A stretch of 64,000 nt of DNA from Arcobacter nitrofigilis DSM 7299 (GTDB lineage: Bacteria > Campylobacterota > Campylobacteria > Campylobacterales > Arcobacteraceae), in the NCBI RefSeq assembly GCF_000092245.1, contig NC_014166.1, positions 372,001-436,000 of the forward strand, in the 5' to 3' direction. The notes beneath the pieces are model-generated. The model was not told where the DNA came from and did no database searches. It was given only the letters and a program-made list of their open reading frames with translations. The first letter of the stretch is position 1, and each line of letters opens with the position of its first letter. Made by a program: the position numbers and the translations under genes. Below are positions 1-7,013 of the stretch, in pieces.

Positions 1-37
1 AAAAAAAGAAGAGATATAAAGTTAATTTATATCTCTT
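1..37 (-). terminator. Intrinsic terminator of the cbiX operon
   Basis: Read on the minus strand, arms AGAGATATAA and TTATATCTCT form a hairpin followed by a run of seven T. It overlaps the stop codon of the sirohydrochlorin chelatase gene and closes the three-gene minus-strand operon. Confidence 0.75.
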
Positions 38-383
38 CAGATATTATTGTACTTATTTTTTTTGATGAGCCAAAATGTGGGAATAATTTGAACTTTATAT
101 TTTGGTAGTTGCTTCCTAATTCTTCAATTATATTTGGAATATCATTTACAACATGTTTACCAGAGTTTAAAAAATATGGATAAAGACTAATTTCAGTAAT
201 ATTTTTTGAATTTAATTGTTCTACAATCTCTTCAATAGAAGGTTTAGCAAACTCTAGAAAAGCAGTTTCTATTTTTTCATATTTAATCGAATTTAGTTTT
301 CTTATTTCTTCTACCAAATCTTTAAATTCTTGATTTGATTTATATTTTTTACTACCATGGGCTACTAGTATTAATGCTTTCAT
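27..383 (-). CDS. cbiX: Small CbiX/SirB-type sirohydrochlorin chelatase
   Basis: A 118-residue protein starting LILVAHGS. It matches the short single-domain CbiX/SirB class II chelatases, which insert Co2+ or Fe2+ into sirohydrochlorin. The two metal-binding histidines expected for the family are visible at about residues 9 (AHGS) and 77 (GKHVVND). The length is normal for the short form that works as a homodimer. It is the last gene of an operon with a response regulator and a haem-type sensor kinase. Sirohaem is the cofactor of NirB, encoded about 9 kb away, so ferrochelation is a plausible role (inference); cobalt chelation for cobalamin cannot be excluded. Confidence 0.8.
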   Translation of the reverse strand: MKALILVAHGSKKYKSNQEFKDLVEEIRKLNSIKYEKIETAFLEFAKPSIEEIVEQLNSKNITEISLYPYFLNSGKHVVNDIPNIIEELGSNYQNIKFKLFPHFGSSKKISTIISEEI

Positions 384-413
384 TATCTTCCTTAGCTTTT
401 CAATAACTATTCT

Positions 414-1514
414 TTACTCAAGGCTAATTTGCTTGAATTCTTTTACTATAGCTACTTCTCTTTGATAAATATATTTTTCTAAAATCTTTTTGTTTGCTAT
501 ACTTAAATCAAGTAGCATTACTATTTTAGTTAAATTATTTTCTAGTTTTTCTATTTTCAAAATAGTTGCTTTTGTATCAACTCTTTCTTTATGTGTTTGT
601 GTATCATGATATGAAGTACCATAATATGTATTAAAGCTTAGTGTTAAATTAACACTCTCATTTAGTTTAATTTTTTCATCGAAAAATTTAACTTCAAAAG
701 AGATAGCTTTTGTAGATATGGTTGATACTTCAAAAGAGTATCTATCATCTTTTTTAAAAACTGAAGCCGTAAAGTTTTCATCTGGAACGACTCTAATTAC
801 TTCTCTTTTTTTTGGTGAGTGTTCTAGTTTTTCTAAATTATCAAAAATTAATTCATTATTTTGTTCATCAAACTCTTTTAATCTGACTTTTATCGTAGAG
901 TTATTTGTCTCAATAGTGCTAGTTTTTTCTTTTAATATAACTTTTACTTGGACATTAAGTGTTTGTACTTTAATACTATCTTCTTTTACTAGAGTAATAA
1001 TCCCTTCATGAATAAAAGGTAAACCCTTGTAGTGATTAATCAAAGTAATTGGGGCTTTATTCTTTTTTATAATTACCAAGTTTTTTAATAATTCATCCTC
1101 AAAATTATCTTCATCTTTTTCTCCAACTATAACTTTTAATAGGGTATTTGTTAATTGGTCAAAATTTACAGGCTTTTGAATGAAATTTGTAATTCCTTCT
1201 TTTGAAAACTTTTCTATGTTTTCTGAGTAACCATAAGCAGAACAAACTATAATTTTAGAAGAATGCTTTGTTTTATTTAGATTTTCTATAAATTCATGAC
1301 CATCCATTTTAGGCATTTGAATATCTGTTAATATAATATTAGGATCATAGTTTTTGCAAATTTCTAGGGCCTCAAGGCCATTTTTAGCCACAAAAACTTT
1401 ATCAAAAAGTTTTTCTAAGAATACTCTCATTTGATTTTGAATAGCTATGCTATCTTCTACTATTAGTGCTGATAAATCTTTTGCAACCTCTTTTAGTGCT
1501 TTTAAGTTAGACAT
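414..1514 (-). CDS. Response regulator: receiver plus PilZ-like C-terminal region
   Basis: 366 residues. Residues about 14-130 are a CheY-like receiver: LIVEDS acidic pair, phosphoacceptor Asp64 in ILTDIQMP, and the conserved lysine in QKP (about 114). No helix-turn-helix follows. The C-terminal about 220 residues are beta-rich and contain REVIR, an RxxxR signature like the start of a PilZ (c-di-GMP-binding) domain, but the second PilZ motif (D/N-x-S-x-x-G) is not clear. The gene begins 4 bp after the upstream sensor-kinase gene, so the two form a two-component pair. The output is probably protein or ligand binding rather than transcription. Confidence 0.75.
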   Translation of the reverse strand: MSNLKALKEVAKDLSALIVEDSIAIQNQMRVFLEKLFDKVFVAKNGLEALEICKNYDPNIILTDIQMPKMDGHEFIENLNKTKHSSKIIVCSAYGYSENIEKFSKEGITNFIQKPVNFDQLTNTLLKVIVGEKDEDNFEDELLKNLVIIKKNKAPITLINHYKGLPFIHEGIITLVKEDSIKVQTLNVQVKVILKEKTSTIETNNSTIKVRLKEFDEQNNELIFDNLEKLEHSPKKREVIRVVPDENFTASVFKKDDRYSFEVSTISTKAISFEVKFFDEKIKLNESVNLTLSFNTYYGTSYHDTQTHKERVDTKATILKIEKLENNLTKIVMLLDLSIANKKILEKYIYQREVAIVKEFKQISLE

Positions 1515-1518
1515 TTAT

Positions 1519-3741
1519 TTATATATCCTTTGCAGAAAATCTTATTTCAAAACAAGCACCATCATCTTTATTTGATGCTTGTATTTGCCCATTTAAATGT
1601 TTTTCAATTATTACTTTTGACATATATAAACCCAGCCCTGTTCCTAATTCATCTTTAGTGGTGAAATAAGGATCAAAGATTTTGTTTAAAATATCTTCAT
1701 CTATTCCACCTGCATTATCACTTATTTGAATTATTATTTGATTATTATCCATAAATTCATTTATTTTTATTATTCTATCTTTTTGTCTTTTTTCAATTAA
1801 AGCTTCTTTTGCATTTTTTATAATATTTATAAACACTTGCAAAAGTTCTTTAGAATAAGTATAAATCTCATTTTGTGATTTATACTCTTGAAGAATAGTA
1901 ATGTTATTATTCTCTAACATTTTACCCATTACTTTAAAGGTTTCGTTAAATACAGATTTAACGGTAACTAAATCTTTCTCTTTATTTGGTTTAAAAAAGT
2001 TTTTAAAATCATCGATTGTTTGAGAAAGATATTCTGTTTGAGATATGATATCATCTAAATTTTCTTTTAATGAATCATTATTAACACTATCAAGTTCTAT
2101 GTCAGCTAGAATATTATTTGCACCCATAGCAACAACAGCAATTGGCTGTCTCCATTGATGTGCTATCATACTTATCATTTCTCCCATTGCTGCATGTCTT
2201 GATTGGGCAATCATTAGTTCCTCTTTATCTTGCAGTTCTTGTTTTAAATATACTTCTTTTGTGATATCTTGTATTGTACCTATTGTATTGACAATTTTTC
2301 CAGAAATAATTTCATGTTCAACATTACAATGTATATATCGTATATCATTTTCATTATATTTTTTAAATCTATATTCAATAGCGTAAGAGCTTTTTTCTTT
2401 TACACTATTGGTAAGTTTTTCTGATACTTCTTCTCTATCTTCTTCATAAACAAAAGTATTAAATAACTCTTTCATTCCAAATGTTGCATCTTCTTTTAGT
2501 CCAAATAATCTTCTTGTATTTTCAGATACAGTTATTTCCATTGTACTTATGTTTAAGCTCCAATGGGCTAAATTAGCTATTTTTTCAGCTTTTAAAAGAG
2601 TTTGTTGTGAATTACTCAGCGACATTTCTAACTCTTTTTGTTGTGTAATATCAGTGTGGAAACCAAGCATTCTTACTGGTTCATCTTCTTTATTAAAAAA
2701 TGTTTTCCCCCTATCTAATATCCAAACCCAATGACCGTCTTTATGTCTTAGTCTATGAGTATTTTCATAATATTTTGTTACTTTATTATGATTGTTTTGT
2801 ATATCACATACCGCATTTTCTTTATCTTCTGGATTTATAAGATTTTCCCAGGTTTTGATATCGTTTAAAAGTTCATCTGCTTTATAACCTAACATTTCTT
2901 TCCACTCTTTTGAAAAGTAAACTTTATTTTTAACTAAATCCCAATCCCATAAGCCACTGTTTGAGCCATCCACTGCTAATTTATATCTTTGGTATAACTC
3001 TTCTTGTTTTTTTGCCATTTCTTGAATAAGGTCTTGTCTTGTGTAAATATTATTAATAAACCAAATTAAAACCAATAAAACAAATATTGATAAAAGCACT
3101 ATTATAATTTTAGTAATACTTACTTTATTTTGTAATGATTCATAAAAGTTTTTATAATCACTTGTTGGAATAGTGATTCTAACTCCACCAATATAGTCAC
3201 CTATTTTATAATTTTGTTGATAGTGACAAGCCATACAATTTGCATCTACTTTTAAAGCACCTACATAAGTAAATCTTTTTAGATTTTTGCTAAAAGAGTA
3301 GTATTCATTTATTTTATCTTTTTCAAACTTTTTTAGAGCAACTTTTTCAAATTTATCAGGTGCATTATCAGGATTTATGGGTCTAAGACTAGTTAATTTA
3401 TAATAATAATCCCCTTGTTTATTAGAGATTTCAGAGATTTGTTTTGTCATCCACGCATGATTTATTTTTATTAATAGTTTATTATTTTGTGTAAAAATAT
3501 GATTATTGACTAAATATTTATTTGGTTTTAGTGTATTACTTTGTACATAGACTCCATCAAATTGAGTATTCCAATCTTTTATATGAATTGTATCTTTAAA
3601 GTGAGCCCTTGATTCATTTAAAACCATTTTTTTAGAAATATTAATTTGAGAACTTGCACTTTTATCAATAAAATAAAAAGTGATAATATTCCCTAAAATA
3701 ACAAAAAAGATTGTAAGTAAGATTGCTTTTGTTTTATTCAT
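1519..3741 (-). CDS. Sensor histidine kinase with periplasmic CxxCH haem-type domain and two PAS domains
   Basis: 740 residues. An N-terminal membrane segment (about 6-25) is followed by a periplasmic Tll0287-like (DUF3365) domain. That domain carries a c-type haem motif CMACH at residues 169-173. A second membrane segment lies at about 211-229, then two PAS domains (about 250-370 and 385-500) and a kinase core. The H-box is MIAHQWRQP (His528); the N and G boxes (NIIKNAKEAL, DNAGGIDE, GTGLGLYMSK) are intact. Its partner is the receiver/PilZ-like protein 4 bp downstream. A covalent haem suggests redox or gas sensing (inference). The sensor domain resembles that of the kinase at about 15.4 kb. 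Confidence 0.85.
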   Translation of the reverse strand: MNKTKAILLTIFFVILGNIITFYFIDKSASSQINISKKMVLNESRAHFKDTIHIKDWNTQFDGVYVQSNTLKPNKYLVNNHIFTQNNKLLIKINHAWMTKQISEISNKQGDYYYKLTSLRPINPDNAPDKFEKVALKKFEKDKINEYYSFSKNLKRFTYVGALKVDANCMACHYQQNYKIGDYIGGVRITIPTSDYKNFYESLQNKVSITKIIIVLLSIFVLLVLIWFINNIYTRQDLIQEMAKKQEELYQRYKLAVDGSNSGLWDWDLVKNKVYFSKEWKEMLGYKADELLNDIKTWENLINPEDKENAVCDIQNNHNKVTKYYENTHRLRHKDGHWVWILDRGKTFFNKEDEPVRMLGFHTDITQQKELEMSLSNSQQTLLKAEKIANLAHWSLNISTMEITVSENTRRLFGLKEDATFGMKELFNTFVYEEDREEVSEKLTNSVKEKSSYAIEYRFKKYNENDIRYIHCNVEHEIISGKIVNTIGTIQDITKEVYLKQELQDKEELMIAQSRHAAMGEMISMIAHQWRQPIAVVAMGANNILADIELDSVNNDSLKENLDDIISQTEYLSQTIDDFKNFFKPNKEKDLVTVKSVFNETFKVMGKMLENNNITILQEYKSQNEIYTYSKELLQVFINIIKNAKEALIEKRQKDRIIKINEFMDNNQIIIQISDNAGGIDEDILNKIFDPYFTTKDELGTGLGLYMSKVIIEKHLNGQIQASNKDDGACFEIRFSAKDI

Positions 3742-3767
3742 AAATTTTACCCTTATTCTTTAATTAC

Positions 3768-3773
3768 ATTATA
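3768..3773 (-). promoter_or_regulatory. Candidate -10 box of the haem-type kinase operon
   Basis: A TATAAT on the minus strand lies 27 bp before the kinase start codon in an AT-rich spacer. No convincing -35 box is seen, which is common for the main promoters of Campylobacterota. Confidence 0.4.
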
Positions 3774-3861
3774 GTTAAAAGTATATTTGTTTTATTTAAA
3801 CTAATAAAGAAATAAGAGAGATTTGTTTAATTTGATTGTATTAAAATGTAGATTAAACTAG

Positions 3862-3937
3862 TGGTGGCGCGGGGCAGAATCGAACTGCCGACACAAGGAT
3901 TTTCAGTCCTTTGCTCTACCGACTGAGCTACCGAGCC
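3862..3937 (-). tRNA. tRNA-Phe (GAA)
   Basis: A 76-nt cloverleaf with encoded CCA. The D-stem is GCTC/GAGC, the anticodon loop is CTGAAAA with anticodon GAA, and the T-arm is GGCAG/CTGCC around TTCGATT. The acceptor strands GGCTCGG and CCGCGCC pair at six of seven positions, leaving a U-C mismatch at 4:69. Confidence 0.95.
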
Positions 3938-3942
3938 ACTAG

Positions 3943-4027
3943 TGGTGGTGAGGGAAGGATTTGAACCTTCGAAGCCGTAGGCGGCGGATTTACAATCCGC
4001 AGGATTTGACCACTCTCCAACCTCACC
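3943..4027 (-). tRNA. tRNA-Tyr (GTA)
   Basis: An 85-nt class II tRNA with encoded CCA and a long variable arm. The acceptor stem GGTGAGG/CCTCACC is perfect. The anticodon loop TTGTAAA gives anticodon GTA. It lies 5 nt upstream of tRNA-Phe in the same direction, so the two are probably processed from one transcript. Confidence 0.95.
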
Positions 4028-4028
4028 T

Positions 4029-4061
4029 TTTGTTTGAAGAGCGTAATAATATTCAAACAAA
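4029..4061. repeat. Perfect 10-bp inverted repeat before tRNA-Tyr
   Basis: TTTGTTTGAA and TTCAAACAAA are separated by 13 nt. The repeat ends two bases before the mature 5' end of tRNA-Tyr, between it and the upstream Aat-like gene. No T-run follows, so it could be a precursor-leader stem or an operator rather than a terminator. Confidence 0.6.
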
Positions 4062-4092
4062 GATTAAAGTTATATGAAACTTGCACATAAAT

Positions 4093-4725
4093 TCAATCTT
4101 TTTTTGTATATTTTAACCATTGGCTTAAAAATTCATCTCTTTTTAAAATATTAGAACCCAAGTCAATCTTATATTGCAAACATGCATGACCTAAATTCCA
4201 AAATTCATAGTTCTCTTTTTGAAGCAGTTTTGCTAAAAGAACTAATTGTAGTTTACCATAATTATTATATTTTTTTTCTCTATTTGAAAAGCCAGTCAAA
4301 CTTGTATATACTTTCCCAATTTTATATCCAATCTCACCTGCAATTAGTGTAGAATCTTTTTTATCATATAATTCAAAAGTCAGTAATTCAAAATTATCAT
4401 ACTTGTTTGAAAAGATATCTAAAAGCATATCTTTATAATCTTCATTTATCCACGAATCTTTATGGAACTCATTTATTTGTTTAATAACTTCATTTAAGTT
4501 TCTGTTTTTCACAAATAAATAGTCATCTTTCTTTAGTAGTTTTTTTATTTTTTTACTTATGTGAAGATTTTCAAAGTATAAAATGGCATATTCAAATTGG
4601 ATTTCTGGAAGTAAATAGCTTCTATTGTTTGCTAAAGTAGCTGTAGTACTAATAAAACCTGCTTTGGCTAACTTTATGTATAAAGAAGGAGAAAACTGCT
4701 CACAGGCATAATAGTTTTCTTCCAT
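4093..4725 (-). CDS. Leucyl/phenylalanyl-tRNA-protein transferase (Aat)-like acyltransferase
   Basis: 210 residues. The C-terminal half has the order of motifs seen in Aat: an AGEIGYKIGK strand, a TSLTGFSN segment, a helix, and then WNLGHACLQYKIDLGS...ILKRDEFL. That last block resembles the Aat block around HLxSLGAxxIxRxxFL. The N-terminal half is divergent and lacks the usual WRHRPCL-type signature. Aat attaches Leu or Phe to N-terminal Arg/Lys of proteins to mark them for ClpS/ClpAP. Family membership is inferred from motif order only; another GNAT-fold aminoacyl-tRNA-dependent transferase is possible. It lies upstream of, and in the same direction as, the two tRNA genes. Confidence 0.6.
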   Translation of the reverse strand: MEENYYACEQFSPSLYIKLAKAGFISTTATLANNRSYLLPEIQFEYAILYFENLHISKKIKKLLKKDDYLFVKNRNLNEVIKQINEFHKDSWINEDYKDMLLDIFSNKYDNFELLTFELYDKKDSTLIAGEIGYKIGKVYTSLTGFSNREKKYNNYGKLQLVLLAKLLQKENYEFWNLGHACLQYKIDLGSNILKRDEFLSQWLKYTKKD

Positions 4726-4836
4726 ATTAGGATAAATATGATTTTCTAATATTTGTTTATTGGAAATTATTTCCTCATCAATTAGATAAATAATAAAATC
4801 CTTTTAAAAGAGTAAGGGAAAAGTAGAATACATCAG

Positions 4837-4867
4837 TTAAGACTTTTTCTTATGAAAGAAGTCTTAA
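4837..4867 (-). terminator. Hairpin overlapping the flagellin-like stop codon
   Basis: Perfect 9-bp arms (TTAAGACTT / AAGTCTTAA) are separated by 13 nt and flank the stop codon. No T-run follows on the minus strand, so it may stabilise the mRNA end rather than terminate transcription. Confidence 0.45.
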
Positions 4868-5689
4868 TACTGATTGTTGATTTATATTATTAGCTTGTGA
4901 TTGTCCAAAAGAACCAATTTGAGCTAAAATATTTTGTTTAGAGAAACTTGATACTTCTTTAGCAAAATCTACATTTGAAATAGTAGATAGGGCTGAACTG
5001 TTATTTACAACTTGTGCTGACATTGAAGTATATGAAGATTCTAATTGTTGTGCAGTAGAACCAATATCACTTCTAAAATCTTGAAGTTTCGCAGATGCTT
5101 GATCAATAGTATCTAAGAATGTTCTGGCATCATCAGCTGAAAATGTACCGTCTTGTAAAAATCCATCTAATCCTAAACCTTGGGTATTAGATTGAAGTGG
5201 ATTAAGGGAAGTACTATCTTGAGAATCAGTACCTGTTTGAGCATCAAAAGTATTACTTTCACCTTTGTCATCTTGATTTTTTTGTAAAATAGAATTATCA
5301 CCATAACTTGTACTTGAAGCAATGTTATCAAACTGTTCTAAAAGTTTAGAAATATCATTTCTAATAATATTTCTTTGATCATCACTTGTAGTATCTGTTG
5401 CTGCTTGTAAAGTTTTTTCTCTAATTGTATTTAAAATATCTGATTGCTCACCTAGCGCACTATCTCCTATTTGTAAATAAGATAAAGCACTATTGATATT
5501 TTGAACACCTTGTGTTAATCCACTTTGTTCATAATTTAATTGATCGGAAATAGCTAAAAGTGCAGGATCATCTGATGCTTTTGTTAATTCTTTATTTGTT
5601 GCAATCTTTTCTAAAGGATTGCTTGACCTAACTCCTTGAAGCTCTTCTGGTACATATAAATAATTGCTGTAATCATTTGATATAGTCAT
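4850..5689 (-). CDS. Flagellin-like protein
   Basis: 279 residues with flagellin D0/D1 features at both ends. The N-terminal part has LTKASDDPALLAISDQL and the coiled-coil-forming INSALSYLQIGDSALGEQSDILNTIRE; the C-terminal part has NVDFAKEVSSFSKQNILAQIGSFGQSQANN. The short middle (about residues 135-190) replaces a variable domain. The canonical start (MRINTN-like) is absent, so it is probably a minor or divergent filament protein. Flagellins export through the flagellar type III apparatus without a cleaved signal. The ribosome site AAGGAG lies 6 nt before the ATG. No other flagellar gene is in this window. Confidence 0.85.
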   Translation of the reverse strand: MTISNDYSNYLYVPEELQGVRSSNPLEKIATNKELTKASDDPALLAISDQLNYEQSGLTQGVQNINSALSYLQIGDSALGEQSDILNTIREKTLQAATDTTSDDQRNIIRNDISKLLEQFDNIASSTSYGDNSILQKNQDDKGESNTFDAQTGTDSQDSTSLNPLQSNTQGLGLDGFLQDGTFSADDARTFLDTIDQASAKLQDFRSDIGSTAQQLESSYTSMSAQVVNNSSALSTISNVDFAKEVSSFSKQNILAQIGSFGQSQANNINQQSVLRLLS

Positions 5690-5768
5690 TGAGTCTCCTT
5701 TCTTGAGGTTTTCTTTATTTTACAACTTCTAGTATTAAAGAAACTTTAAGGATTAATACTAATGTAAT

Positions 5769-5812
5769 GTTTTGTTAACCTTTTGTTAACCTTTGGTTGT
5801 TTCATAGTTAAC
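5769..5812. repeat. Four phased 11-bp repeats built on GTTAAC
   Basis: Four consecutive 11-bp units: GTTTTGTTAAC, CTTTTGTTAAC, CTTTGGTTGTT (degenerate) and TCATAGTTAAC. The GTTAAC cores start at 5774, 5785 and 5807, which is exactly one and then two helical turns apart. They sit between the divergent flagellin-like gene and the small-RNA promoter; the last core lies between that promoter's -35 and -10. This is typical of a cooperative operator array. A TTAAC-N5-GTTAA pair inside it resembles, with one extra spacer base, the C. jejuni NssR box as I recall it (TTAAC-N4-GTTAA). Confidence 0.65.
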
Positions 5813-5828
5813 TCAATAATTGTATAAT
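5801..5828 (+). promoter_or_regulatory. Promoter of the putative small RNA
   Basis: A consensus TATAAT at 5823-5828 and a 4-of-6 match to TTGACA (TTCATA, 5801-5806) are separated by 16 bp. Transcription would begin near 5836. Confidence 0.6.
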
Positions 5829-5835
5829 TTTTTTA

Positions 5836-5948
5836 TAAGTAAATAGGAAGCGCGAACACTAGGCTTGTTTACTAAGATTAAAGTTCTCCTTGAAATAAAA
5901 TTAAATCAGTTAAAAAAGGCACGCTAAAGGGTTAGGTGCCTTTTTTTA
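5836..5948 (+). ncRNA. Putative small RNA of about 110 nt
   Basis: A strong promoter box upstream and a textbook intrinsic terminator downstream enclose about 110 nt with no open reading frame. The RNA contains TTCTCCTTGAA, whose CTCCTT core is complementary to Shine-Dalgarno sequences, including the AAGGAGA before the divergent flagellin-like gene. I could not match it to 4.5S, 6S, tmRNA or RNase P RNA. Alternatively it is a long leader of truD with a transcription attenuator. The exact 5' end is estimated. Confidence 0.55.
5914..5948 (+). terminator. Intrinsic terminator of the putative small RNA
   Basis: Arms AAAAAGGCAC and GTGCCTTTTT with a 13-nt loop are followed by a seven-T run, on the plus strand, about 65 bp before truD. 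Confidence 0.85.
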
Positions 5949-6014
5949 TGTCTAAAATCTTTTTAAATCAATGATAATTTGGGTATTATGTCAAAATTAT
6001 TAAAAAGGTTAGAG

Positions 6015-7013
6015 ATGAAAAGAGTTTTTTTACAAAATTATAAACCCCTAGAATTTAAGTTCTATCAAAATATTGATGATTTTGTTGTTACTGAAAATCC
6101 AATAAATTTTACAAATAGAGGTAATTTTATAATTTTAAAAATAGAAAAAGAGAGATTAGGAACTTGGGATTTAATTGATTCACTTGCTAGAAATCTAAAT
6201 ATATATGATAATGAAATAGGTTATGCTGGATTAAAAGATAAAAATGCAACTACTACTCAACACATATCAATACCTAGAAAATATGCAAAAGATATAAAAA
6301 AATTCAAACATCCAAAAATAAAAATATTAGAAACTTATTTACACAGTACAAAACTAAATATCGGCGATTTGATTGGGAATTCATTTGAAATAAATCTTCA
6401 TGAAGTTGAATCTTGTGATGTGGGTATTATAGAAAAAAGATTACATGAACTTGCAAAAAATGGTATGCCAAACTTCTTTGGTTATCAAAGATTTGGTAAA
6501 GATGTAAAAGAGAACCTTGAAAAAGCAAATAAAATTATCTATGGCGATTTAAAAATAAGAGATAGAAAGCTAGAAAAGATGTTAATCTCGATTTATCAAA
6601 GTGATTTATTTAATAAGTGGCTTGCCAAAAGAGTTGAAATGTCTGATGGAAAATTTAAATTACTTGATGGTGAAGTTATGAAATCACTTGATGACTTGAA
6701 GTTCTTTACTCCAAATAAAATAAATGAAAAGATAATAAAAGACTTTGAAGACAAAAAAATAGTTCCTACTGGACTTTTATGTGGAAGAGAAGTTTATCGA
6801 GCAAGAAATGAAGCACAACTTATTGAAAAAGAGTTTGATGATACTTATATTCAAGAAAAAGGCTTAAGAAGAGATGCTATTATTTTTCCAAAAGATATTT
6901 TTGTAAATTATGATGTTGAAAATAAAAAGTGCAAACTAAAATTCACACTTCCAAAAGCTTCATATGCTACGGTTGTAGTTGAGAATATAGCAAATCAAAA
7001 TCTAAGAGTTTAA
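6015..7013 (+). CDS. truD: tRNA pseudouridine(13) synthase TruD
   Basis: 332 residues from the chosen ATG. TruD converts U13 of tRNA-Glu to pseudouridine. The family block containing the catalytic aspartate is clear (GYAGLKDKNATTTQHISIP, near residue 70), as is FFGYQRFGKD further on. This start is preferred over an in-frame TTG 12 codons upstream because AAAAGG sits 6 nt before it and the protein then begins MKRVFLQNY. It is preceded by the small RNA/attenuator region, and its 3' end overlaps the convergent kinase gene by 12 bp. Confidence 0.93.
   Translation: MKRVFLQNYKPLEFKFYQNIDDFVVTENPINFTNRGNFIILKIEKERLGTWDLIDSLARNLNIYDNEIGYAGLKDKNATTTQHISIPRKYAKDIKKFKHPKIKILETYLHSTKLNIGDLIGNSFEINLHEVESCDVGIIEKRLHELAKNGMPNFFGYQRFGKDVKENLEKANKIIYGDLKIRDRKLEKMLISIYQSDLFNKWLAKRVEMSDGKFKLLDGEVMKSLDDLKFFTPNKINEKIIKDFEDKKIVPTGLLCGREVYRARNEAQLIEKEFDDTYIQEKGLRRDAIIFPKDIFVNYDVENKKCKLKFTLPKASYATVVVENIANQNLRV

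Noticed and set aside
3827-4060. A 77-codon open frame on the minus strand
   Set aside because: It runs through tRNA-Tyr and tRNA-Phe; the cloverleaves explain the sequence.
5722-5748. A sigma-28 promoter for the flagellin-like gene
   Set aside because: TAAAGTTT on the minus strand matches the -35, but the -10 at the correct spacing matches only about three of eight bases.
5836-5948. Identification of the small RNA as 4.5S (SRP) RNA
   Set aside because: It has AGGAAGCG but lacks the paired conserved SRP loop sequences and a long hairpin.
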